A DNA stretch of 64,000 bases from contig MPUH01000051.1 in assembly GCA_001970955.1 (NCBI GenBank), positions 62,001-126,000 of the forward strand, in the 5' to 3' direction. Positions within the stretch are counted from its first letter, which is position 1. Every line of letters starts with the position of its first letter. The notes below the pieces were generated by a model that was not told where the DNA came from, ran no database searches, and worked only from the letters and a program-made list of their open reading frames with translations. Position numbers and translations under genes: made by a program. Shown here in pieces: positions 1 to 7,437 of the stretch. Source of the DNA: Stentor coeruleus. Taxonomy: Eukaryota > Ciliophora > Heterotrichea > Heterotrichida > Stentoridae.

Positions 1-264
1 TAGCATTAACACAGATTCTTTTCATTTTATTATTATACCCCATAACTAATATTATCCTATAATTCCCACAAATTTTCCAAATTTCATCATACTCTTATTT
101 TATTCTCCAACATTTAATTACAACATTTTAAACCAAAAAAAAACTACCACATCATCAAAATAAAAAATCCTACAAAAAAAAAAAAAACATTAAATGGCCA
201 TAAAACTCAATCATCATCCTAATAAACTAATCTAAGTTATATTACTTTATTAATATAATTCACA
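1..264. other. intergenic, left edge
   Basis: No gene is visible. The plus strand is A/C-rich and nearly G-free, the usual composition here for the 3' side of a minus-strand gene. Several A homopolymers occur near 135-190. Confidence 0.6.
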
Positions 265-1578
265 TTATTGTTGAAAGTATCTTTCCACCAAAATTGATAA
301 AGTCTTCAATTTACTATCAATCGCCTTATAAATCGTAAGCAAATCCCCATAAGCCTCTTTATACAACCGTATCGAATTATTTATGTTAAACTCAAGTCCT
401 TTAACTACATTCAATATAGAAATCAGTTCAGTTTTTGAATCATCAATCTCTTTCCTTTCTCTAATAATCCTTTCAAACGACTTTTTTATATAAGTTCTAT
501 CATCAGCCTTCTCATTTTTATCACATATAACCGAATCAAAAATCTTCATCCTATTATCAAGGGATCTTTCTTGACTTAAAAGCTTCATATTTTCACTTTT
601 TAAATACTGATTCACATAATCTTTCCTTACCCTCAACTCATCAGACATAAATTTTTGTTCAACTTTATCAACACACCAATGTTTATTATACAATTTTATC
701 TGTTCTTTAACATCTTCTATAATTTTAATAGCAATATCAGTAGGGTTATTATTTTTAGATATTTGAGCTTTGATTATTTCTATATATTCATGAGAATCAT
801 CATTTTTATCATAAAGATTAAGCCTTGGGGTTAATGTTGGAGACTGGCTTAAGATTGATTCAGTTCTTGAGGTATGTCGAGTTTTAGCTTCTTCGAGTTC
901 TTTACGTTTTTTTTCATAGTTAGCGATTTCACCTTTTAATGATTCATTGTTTATTTTCAGTTGATCGATTTCTTTTTGACGAAGAGAAATTATGTTGTCG
1001 ATTTCTTCTTTAGATTTTTTGTAGTTTTTAATCACTTGGTCAAGTTCCAGTTTTTTCTTTTTAAGCTTGGATTGGGTTTCTTGAACTTTTAGTCTTTCCT
1101 TTTTCAGGCTTTCAATTTCGTGATCTTTTATATGCATTCGAATAAAGTCTTTATATCGATCGCATTGATATTCTTTATCAAAGTCGCATTTGTATTGTTC
1201 TTCCATTGTTTGTATCAATTCTATATTGCTGAAAAAATAATCATTTATTCTTTCGAGAGTGTTGTATCTTGACTTTTCATATGATGAATTGCAACAACAT
1301 TCATAATTATCTTTGTTTATAAAGGATGAGTTTTCAGGATAATTCACATATCTATCTAAAGACTCATTTAACCCCATACATATAATTTCCTTGAATGTTT
1401 TTTTAAGGTGATATGATCGAAAATCTTCTATCTTCATTCGCAGACCTTCAATAACCTCGTTATCTCTGGAATTGCCTTCATTTAGACTCAGAATAGATGA
1501 AAAATTAGCGAAATCTACTGACGAGTTTAGAGTTTTCGCATCAGTCATTTTATTATTATCTATTTTTACAGGCTTCAC
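265..1578 (-). CDS. coiled-coil protein of unknown function (437 aa)
   Basis: I do not recognise a family. The frame is uninterrupted for 437 codons and ends in TAA. The centre (about residues 150-245) is a strongly charged Lys/Glu/Leu heptad region typical of a long parallel coiled coil. A second helical, charged region covers about 300-430. There is no signal peptide or membrane segment, so a soluble cytoskeletal or scaffold role is the most that can be inferred. A cluster of three Cys near residue 95 has no recognisable zinc-finger spacing. The gene stands alone with intergenic DNA on both sides. The start is the first ATG of the frame, and the region upstream of it is AT-rich and non-coding. 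Real gene: fairly sure. Function: unknown. Confidence 0.75.
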   Translation of the reverse strand: MKPVKIDNNKMTDAKTLNSSVDFANFSSILSLNEGNSRDNEVIEGLRMKIEDFRSYHLKKTFKEIICMGLNESLDRYVNYPENSSFINKDNYECCCNSSYEKSRYNTLERINDYFFSNIELIQTMEEQYKCDFDKEYQCDRYKDFIRMHIKDHEIESLKKERLKVQETQSKLKKKKLELDQVIKNYKKSKEEIDNIISLRQKEIDQLKINNESLKGEIANYEKKRKELEEAKTRHTSRTESILSQSPTLTPRLNLYDKNDDSHEYIEIIKAQISKNNNPTDIAIKIIEDVKEQIKLYNKHWCVDKVEQKFMSDELRVRKDYVNQYLKSENMKLLSQERSLDNRMKIFDSVICDKNEKADDRTYIKKSFERIIRERKEIDDSKTELISILNVVKGLEFNINNSIRLYKEAYGDLLTIYKAIDSKLKTLSILVERYFQQ

Positions 1579-2372
1579 TTGATATTTAGTTAATATTTTT
1601 AGTAAAAAACGCTTTAGACTTTATTAAGTTTGATATATTTTGTAATCTTTATCTTAAAATGCAGTTCATATTTACATCGATATTTATTTTTATTCTTCTT
1701 AGCCTTATTTAATTCTGAAAAAAAATCCATGCATAAACAGTCTATATTTTATTTTAACAAAGTTAGGAAAAATGCTTTTTTAACTTTTATAAGAAAAGCT
1801 CTGAATTTATTTATTAGATAGATTATTTGAAATCAGTCACAAATGTTATGTTAATAAAACAGGAAAGTTGTATAAGGATAAATGTGTATGTAAATGGGAA
1901 ATTTTATGGGTTCCACTTTTCTTAGTCCCATAAATCGACTTTTAGAAATTGTTCTTGTGTATCAAAATATGGTTATTGTTATAAAATCTGATTTTTGTAT
2001 TTATCATTATCTTTAGATTCTAGGTTCTTAAACTCCCCTTCTACAAAAAATTCAATAATCATATTAAAATCTTCCTTATATAGATAACTCTTAAAGAAAT
2101 CAGGGCAATTTTCATATTCCAATGACAAAATTTAATTATTTCCATTACCTCTCTTTTGTCATCTGATTTTTTTTTGCTTTTATTATCTCTATTAAAATCA
2201 TAATATTTTGGCTCTTTTTCTCAGGATCTTCATTTTGTTCTTGATTCCTATTTTATTCCAGTTATCATCTTAATAATTGATTTTCTTTTCTTTTTCATGA
2301 TCTTTTTTATCTTTCTGGTTCTGCTTGAGCTGTTTAAAATAGTGAATTTTTATATAAAAATGTGATATAAAT
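1579..2372. other. intergenic with a decayed coding relic
   Basis: Contains a minus-strand coding-like relic (about 1979-2330, listed separately) and otherwise AT-rich DNA. A 63-codon plus-strand frame at 1630-1821 is Phe/Leu/Lys-rich and looks like chance. Confidence 0.5.
1979..2330 (-). pseudogene. possible decayed coding relic
   Basis: Read on the minus strand, two short stretches look like protein-coding DNA in different frames. The downstream one encodes about 48 residues with the core EYENCPDFFKSYLYKED and stops at 1979-1981. The upstream one is charged, rich in Lys, Gln and Glu, and is interrupted. No 15-nt GT...AG intron joins them, so a broken host gene is more likely than a spliced one. 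Family unknown. The call rests on residue composition only. Confidence 0.3.
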
Positions 2373-2627
2373 ATGAGAAGGGCGCTTGTTAGAGCTTTTG
2401 CTGATATGAAGATAGTCCAGGACTTAGAGAGAAAGTAATTTATAATCAGACAGCTTTTGTCAATTGAAGCTAAACTAACAGGTGCAGAAAAACAGTATTT
2501 GAACTATTTGGCTAATATTGTTGCTGATATGAACTCAAGAGAAAAGGAATATTTATGGAATAAGGTTACTGAAAAATCAGCTGAAGAGTTTGAGACTATG
2601 CCTTTACCTATACCTCCTAATAAATAA
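2373..2627 (+). CDS. small spliced protein, 79 aa, unknown function
   Basis: This gene is too short and interrupted to appear as one open frame. Exons 2373-2434 and 2450-2627 are joined by removing the 15-nt intron GTAATTTATAATCAG, giving 79 codons ending in TAA. The product starts MRRALVRAFADMKIVQDLER and ends PLPIPPNK. It is predicted to be helical with a charged centre (about residues 25-65). The basic N-terminus without acidic residues in the first ten positions could be a short mitochondrial presequence, but this is only a guess. Support for a real gene comes from the intron: it matches the others in this window in length, GT/AG ends and A at positions 4 and 10, and coding-like residues continue smoothly across the junction. 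I do not recognise the family. Confidence 0.6.
2435..2449 (+). other. 15-nt spliceosomal intron
   Basis: GTAATTTATAATCAG. Starts GT, ends AG, A at position 10 (probable branch point). It contains the stop that breaks the frame of the 79-aa gene. Confidence 0.65.
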
Positions 2628-3277
2628 GTTTTAGAGTTCTTTAGGATATGCATTTTTTGGATTTTTTTCAGGAAGATGGGGAAATTTGTTATGAATAAAA
2701 GCTGCTGTTGTTGTATTTTTTGTTTTGGGCTTATGTAGATTGGATGATTAGGAAATTTTTAATGATAGGTTTGTGATGATAAAAAAAATTAGAGGGTTTA
2801 TGAGAATTTTAGTTAGTTTTTTGGGTTGAGAGGATGCTGATGGGAATATAATTCATGTGATTTAAAAGGAAAATATATATTTAGGATATATTTTTTGTAT
2901 AAAAGATTATGAAAAGGAGGCTTAGATTTGTTTTGAAGAAATTTCAAATAGAAAAGCATGAGGCATTAAGCTTATTCTGACTATTTATAAAAAGCTATTA
3001 AATCATATGACCCAAAAGCATAGCAACCCTAATTTTAAGTTTATCTTACATAATATCAAAAACTAAAAAATCAATCAAACTAATTAAATACAAAAAAATC
3101 ATATATCACAAATCTTTAAAGCCCCAATACCATAAAAATCTCTAAAAAAATCCAATCCTAACTCTATCACATAATCTTAAAATCCCAAAAATATAAAAGA
3201 ATAAAAACCTAATTAAATCATAATTTCATCAAATCCATTATCCACCCAATCAAAACCACTATTCAAAACTTATTTAA
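2628..3277. other. intergenic; sharp G-rich to C-rich switch
   Basis: No gene seen. From about 2640 to 2960 the plus strand is G-rich and C-poor. From about 3000 to 3270 it is C-rich and almost G-free. This is one of the clear resets of the sawtooth strand asymmetry and lies between the plus-strand small gene and a minus-strand gene. Confidence 0.6.
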
Positions 3278-3982
3278 TTAGGTCGAATTATGACTAGCAT
3301 CATGTATTTTCCTAACAACCTCTTCAATCACAGAAATTTTTTCATCACACAAGCCAACAATATCCTCAAGTAATTTTTTTTCATCAAATATATACTGAAC
3401 CCTTATCCTTATTGAAGGTACAGAATTCCCACTTGATTCAAGATTAAACCATCCTTCTTTAACCATTTGATCATTAATCTCACTTATTTTGATTTCATAA
3501 AACCCTAAACAAGTATCAACTCCATAGTTTTTTTTAGCCATAACTCTAAGTACAATTTTCACATATGGAATTGTTTGTTTAAATTGTATAAGTTTATACC
3601 AATAAGGTCTATAAATATTAGATTCAAAAGTCTCATATTTTGGCCCATTAGGTTCTAATGATACTGTTACATAAGGTTTTCCTTGAGTCCAACAAATACC
3701 TGATTCTAAGAGATTTATACCTTTTTGTACTTCAATATTTAGTTCAGGAATTGCTGAGATTCCATGATTGGCTGATTCAAGTTTTGAATTGAAGTCTTGT
3801 TTTTTTTTCTTGAGGATTTTTATTTTACTTTCTAGGATGTGAAGGTTTTTTTCACTTTGAAGGCTTTCTTTGGTCAATGTGTGTAGAGGGATGTACCGGA
3901 AATATATGTCGTTTTTTGAGTTTAATTCTTGGATATGCTGCTCCAGTTCTTGGTTTGATGGCCGTGATGTGCATTCGCCCAT
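3278..3982 (-). CDS. lipid-anchored C2-like domain protein (234 aa)
   Basis: The N-terminus MGECTS has Gly2 and Cys4 and fits N-myristoylation plus palmitoylation, so membrane attachment is likely. A short coiled coil (about residues 40-75) is followed by a beta-rich segment (about 85-200) that resembles a C2 domain: GKPYVTVSL, later GVDTCLGFYEIKIS and GWFNL, a pattern common in C2 folds. The typical calcium-binding Asp clusters are not obvious, so calcium binding is doubtful. The C-terminal 35 residues are helical. The most likely role is a peripheral membrane adaptor. The gene has a G-rich upstream side and C-rich downstream side on the plus strand, as expected for a minus-strand gene here. 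C2 assignment is by pattern and moderate in strength. Confidence 0.75.
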   Translation of the reverse strand: MGECTSRPSNQELEQHIQELNSKNDIYFRYIPLHTLTKESLQSEKNLHILESKIKILKKKKQDFNSKLESANHGISAIPELNIEVQKGINLLESGICWTQGKPYVTVSLEPNGPKYETFESNIYRPYWYKLIQFKQTIPYVKIVLRVMAKKNYGVDTCLGFYEIKISEINDQMVKEGWFNLESSGNSVPSIRIRVQYIFDEKKLLEDIVGLCDEKISVIEEVVRKIHDASHNST

Positions 3983-4351
3983 ATTATGCTAGGTTTATTA
4001 TAGATTTTTTAGAAGATTGTATGGGTCAGGATAAGATTTGCCGAGGATTTTTTTTGAGATGCTTTAGGGGCTATTAAAATACTTATGGATTTTATGTTAA
4101 AAATATGTTAGGATAAGCTAGAGATATCATTCTTACAATGTTTTATTTAACTAGCATAATTTCTAATATTTTACAACAATAAATAATTTAAAAAAATAAT
4201 ATCAACTTCTATCTTTATCTATTCTACAACTTAAAATACAAAAAAAAAACTTAAAACTTCTCCTCAGTAAAACCCTAAAAAATCACATAAAATCTATAAT
4301 CTTACCTTTTAATTATCTTAACTCTTATTTCTATCACATTTTTTTAAAAAA
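3983..4351. other. intergenic between two minus-strand genes
   Basis: No gene seen. G-rich near 3990-4070 (upstream of the C2-like gene), then A/C-rich toward 4350 (downstream side of the PP2A B'' gene). Confidence 0.55.
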
Positions 4352-5932
4352 CTAATCATGATCAGTATCCCATTCTTCATCTAAAACCTCATTATCTCCA
4401 GCATTTTCTTCTTCCATAGCAAGTCTTACATACTCAGTTAAGGCAAATCTGTCCCAATCACTAAAATCAGGGTTATCAGAAAGTTCTTTCTTTGTATTGA
4501 ACGGGTCTCTTTGTTCATAAGCTATAAATTTATTCAAATTAAGCAACGCATTAAAAAAAATCCCACTAATTTGCTGTTTAGCAATAAAATCTTTCAATAT
4601 AAACTGATTTTCTTTAATCGGACAAAGCATATCCGCCATTTGACATAGTATATCCTTAAACGGCACAGCTTCTTGATTTAAATACTCAAGCCTTCTTAGT
4701 TGTTCTTCATAAAAATATTCCATTTCATAAGCGGTTATAATCCCATTGTTGTCCAAATCAACAACTTTAAACCAATAATCTATTGACCTTTTAGTAGTTT
4801 TATCTTCTTCGCTTATCATAAACCAAACAAAATCGTCATATGCCATTTTATCTTTTTGTTGTGATGAGAACTTTCTAGCCACCTGCTCAAAAATCCTATC
4901 ATTAGCTTTTCTAGACAAAGTATGCCCTTCATATCTTGAAAAGTCATCTTTGTCTATAATAAAATCGTGGTCTGTATCGATTTCCCAGAATCTACAATAC
5001 AAAACATAAAAATGTTCATATGAAAAATAATCTTTGATTTTGTTTATATCCTCTTCATCATCAACAGCAAGACAAACATTGAAAAAGTTCGACTTTTTCA
5101 TTTCTCTAAAGGTAATTTTGCCATCATCATTTGTGTCAACAGTATAGAAAATCCTTTCGATCACTGTGTCTGAATATCTTTCTTGAAACTCAGGAGTTGA
5201 TTTAAGGAATTCTAAACCTGGATGTGAATCCATGAGAATTTTGAGTATTGGTTTTAGATCTTCACGTTCTATGTATGATTTTGTTGGCTTTTTCAATATA
5301 CGGAAAAAACGCTCGAGTGGAGTTCTGAGTTCGAGTTCTGTTTTCCAGTATTTTAGAAAAGAACTTTTGCTTAGAAGTTCTATGCCTCCTGCAGCTTGGA
5401 AGACTTTTTGGTTTAGAAACTTGGGAAGACCGAAAAGTTGGGTTGTTAGGTTTTCAAACTCAGCTAAACGTAAATTGTCTTTAATAAAACACGTCGATAT
5501 GATTTTCAAGTTTTTTTCGCTCTGAGCAAGGTCTAAAGGGCGACCTTTAGGAAAGTAGAACTGGGGAACTGAGATATTTTGTTTAGATGGTGGGGTAAAA
5601 GCTGGAAGTGGTTTGGTCAAATTAAGCCCTTCTGCTGGTAAAGAATGAGAATAAGAAACTGAAAGACGGTCATAAGTTGGTGGAGAAAGTGGAGGTGTTA
5701 AAGAGGCTCTTTTTGGAGAAGATTGATTTGGTGAAATTGGAGTGCTAAGTCTATTAGTGAATATTGCAGAAGGTAAGGGTATTGTTGGTGTTGGCAATTT
5801 ACAGTCTTCAATTAACTTTTGTACTAGTTGGTTTGTTGATGGGAAACTTAGCCATTGGATGAAATATTCATCAATTTTCTTTTTAGCTAGTTCGAAACGG
5901 ATTGACTCTTTGAATTGAGGCAAGATTTCCAT
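4352..5932 (-). CDS. PPP2R3: PP2A regulatory subunit B'' (PPP2R3/FASS-type), EF-hand
   Basis: This 526-aa protein matches the B'' family, which directs the PP2A core to substrates and in plants and protists acts at the cortex and microtubule-organising sites. The N-terminal 130 residues are Pro/Ser-rich and disordered. The conserved EF-hand core covers about 200-480. Visible motifs include DTNDDGKITFRE (complete EF loop), DTDHDFIIDKDD (partly degenerate loop), DLDNNGIITAYE (complete loop) and the family stretch YEHFYVLYCRFWEIDTDHD. The C-terminal DWDRFALTEYVRLAMEEE is also typical of the family. An acidic tail follows. The start lies only 39 bp from the start of the divergent PTEN-C2 gene, so both probably share a promoter. 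Family assignment is firm; the target in this cell is unknown. Confidence 0.93.
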   Translation of the reverse strand: MEILPQFKESIRFELAKKKIDEYFIQWLSFPSTNQLVQKLIEDCKLPTPTIPLPSAIFTNRLSTPISPNQSSPKRASLTPPLSPPTYDRLSVSYSHSLPAEGLNLTKPLPAFTPPSKQNISVPQFYFPKGRPLDLAQSEKNLKIISTCFIKDNLRLAEFENLTTQLFGLPKFLNQKVFQAAGGIELLSKSSFLKYWKTELELRTPLERFFRILKKPTKSYIEREDLKPILKILMDSHPGLEFLKSTPEFQERYSDTVIERIFYTVDTNDDGKITFREMKKSNFFNVCLAVDDEEDINKIKDYFSYEHFYVLYCRFWEIDTDHDFIIDKDDFSRYEGHTLSRKANDRIFEQVARKFSSQQKDKMAYDDFVWFMISEEDKTTKRSIDYWFKVVDLDNNGIITAYEMEYFYEEQLRRLEYLNQEAVPFKDILCQMADMLCPIKENQFILKDFIAKQQISGIFFNALLNLNKFIAYEQRDPFNTKKELSDNPDFSDWDRFALTEYVRLAMEEENAGDNEVLDEEWDTDHD

Positions 5933-5971
5933 TGTTTATTTTTATCCTTAAACTTGTTATGAGATATATAT
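5933..5971. promoter_or_regulatory. 39-bp bidirectional promoter region
   Basis: The whole space between two divergent start codons. It is AT-rich with a TATATATA run near 5964-5971. Any core promoter and both 5' leaders must fit here or inside the coding regions, unless the PTEN-C2 gene starts at its second Met (6005). Confidence 0.5.
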
Positions 5972-7102
5972 ATGTCCAAGTTCTTTTCATCAATCATCCA
6001 TAAGATGAACCCTGCAGAAAAGAAAAAAAAACTTGAAGATACCAAGGTTGTTAAGGCTGAACCAGGTATAAAACAGCCAGACAATCCTCCAGAAACTTTT
6101 ATTGTGACCCCCAGACTATGTTTAATGCCTTTCCCATCACCTAATCTAGTCGAAAGCCTTCAAAGCTATTTCACAAGACAATTCAATAATAAATTCATGA
6201 TATGGAATATCAGTGAATACCCCCACCCTACCGAATCTTTAACATCTCAAACATTAGATTTTATATTTGTCGGCTATCCAAGTCCACCATTATCAGTGAT
6301 CTTTTCTATATTCTCATCAATTCAATGCTGGCTTAAATCAGATCCTGAAAACATAGCAATAATGCATTGTCAAACAACAAAAGGTCGAAGTTATATGATG
6401 ATGGCTAGTTTTCTAGTATGGACTAATGAATATAACTCTGTAATGGATGCTTTTCGTAAACTATGCAGTATAACCCAACAACGTATAGATCTTTTACCAT
6501 CACAAGTCAGATATATGAAATATGTTCAAGAATTAACTAAAAACCAAATCAAGTCTAGAAAAATTCGCATAAGCAAAATAATATTAGATGGAATACCTTT
6601 AATTGAACAAGAAGGAGCATCAGTTCGCCCTTATTTACAAATTTTTCAGAATTCAGAACTTGTTTATACATCTTATAAAAAAGATACACCTTTAATTTCT
6701 TATTATCCTTCTGATATTAGTATTGTTTTTGAACTTGATTTAGAAATTGAAGGAGATGTTATTATACGATGTAGACATTTGGGTAATGATAACAAACCTA
6801 TAACAATATTAAGAGCTATGATACATACTGCGTTTTATAATGAGTTGATAATTCGTTTGCATAAATCTGATTTAGATGGACCTTTTAATGATGATAGGTT
6901 TTCAGGAACTTTTAATATGGATCTTGTCTTAGCTAGCAATTCTGAGTCTGAAGATGACTCTTTAGAACAAATTGTTGGCTTTAATCATAGTAAACACAAT
7001 TCGATACCTTTTGTCGATTTGATTGGCAGTGAGGAAGTTAAAAATGATGAGAAAATTTCTGCTAAAACAAAATGTGAAGATTTTGATGATTTGTTTAAGT
7101 AA
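5972..7102 (+). CDS. PTEN-like phosphatase-C2 protein of GAK/auxilin/tensin type
   Basis: The 376-aa product has a basic N-terminus, a PTEN-like phosphatase domain (about residues 45-190) and a tensin-type C2 domain (about 195-325). Order and signatures match auxilin and GAK: a YPSPPL loop before the catalytic motif, then IMHCQTTKGRS, then the C2 opening RKIRISKIILDGIPL and the late element DDRFSGTFNMDLVLA. The P-loop keeps the CX5R pattern (Cys, five residues, Arg, Ser), unlike most auxilins. The general-acid Asp of PTEN appears to be Tyr, so activity is uncertain and phosphoinositide binding is the safer role. There is no kinase or J domain. The acidic tail ends in DDLF-like residues that may bind clathrin adaptors (inference). 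Start: M1 gives a 39-bp spacer; M12 at 6005 is an alternative. Confidence 0.85.
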   Translation: MSKFFSSIIHKMNPAEKKKKLEDTKVVKAEPGIKQPDNPPETFIVTPRLCLMPFPSPNLVESLQSYFTRQFNNKFMIWNISEYPHPTESLTSQTLDFIFVGYPSPPLSVIFSIFSSIQCWLKSDPENIAIMHCQTTKGRSYMMMASFLVWTNEYNSVMDAFRKLCSITQQRIDLLPSQVRYMKYVQELTKNQIKSRKIRISKIILDGIPLIEQEGASVRPYLQIFQNSELVYTSYKKDTPLISYYPSDISIVFELDLEIEGDVIIRCRHLGNDNKPITILRAMIHTAFYNELIIRLHKSDLDGPFNDDRFSGTFNMDLVLASNSESEDDSLEQIVGFNHSKHNSIPFVDLIGSEEVKNDEKISAKTKCEDFDDLFK

Positions 7103-7437
7103 CTGGGAAAATTAAAATAAATCTTCTCCCACAAAAATTTGATTGTAGAAGGAAAAACAATATTTGATAAAAAATTAAATAATATCAAAGATTAAAGTAG
7201 GTAATAGTTAAGGTGTAGCATGGTTTAAACCTTGTCTGATTGAGGTTTGTTTGTCCTAAAATCTCTTTCTTTAGGTAGATTCAGTATATTAAATCAATCA
7301 TTGTCGTTGGTTATACAACTCTATAATATCAAAGTTCTAAACCTTCCAATGATAAAGTCTAAAATTTCTACGCAATTCCCATCTTCAAAATCTATAATCT
7401 TTCTCCCTCCCAAAATAATTTTAAAAGTGTCTATAAA
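7103..7437. other. intergenic, promoter side of the next gene
   Basis: No gene. A/T-rich, turning C-rich and G-poor from about 7320 toward the start at 7438. An overlapping 92-codon frame at 7247-7525 is a shadow. Confidence 0.5.

Noticed and set aside
1630-1821. 63-codon frame as a small membrane protein
   Set aside because: Random-like Phe/Leu/Lys composition and no promoter-like flank.
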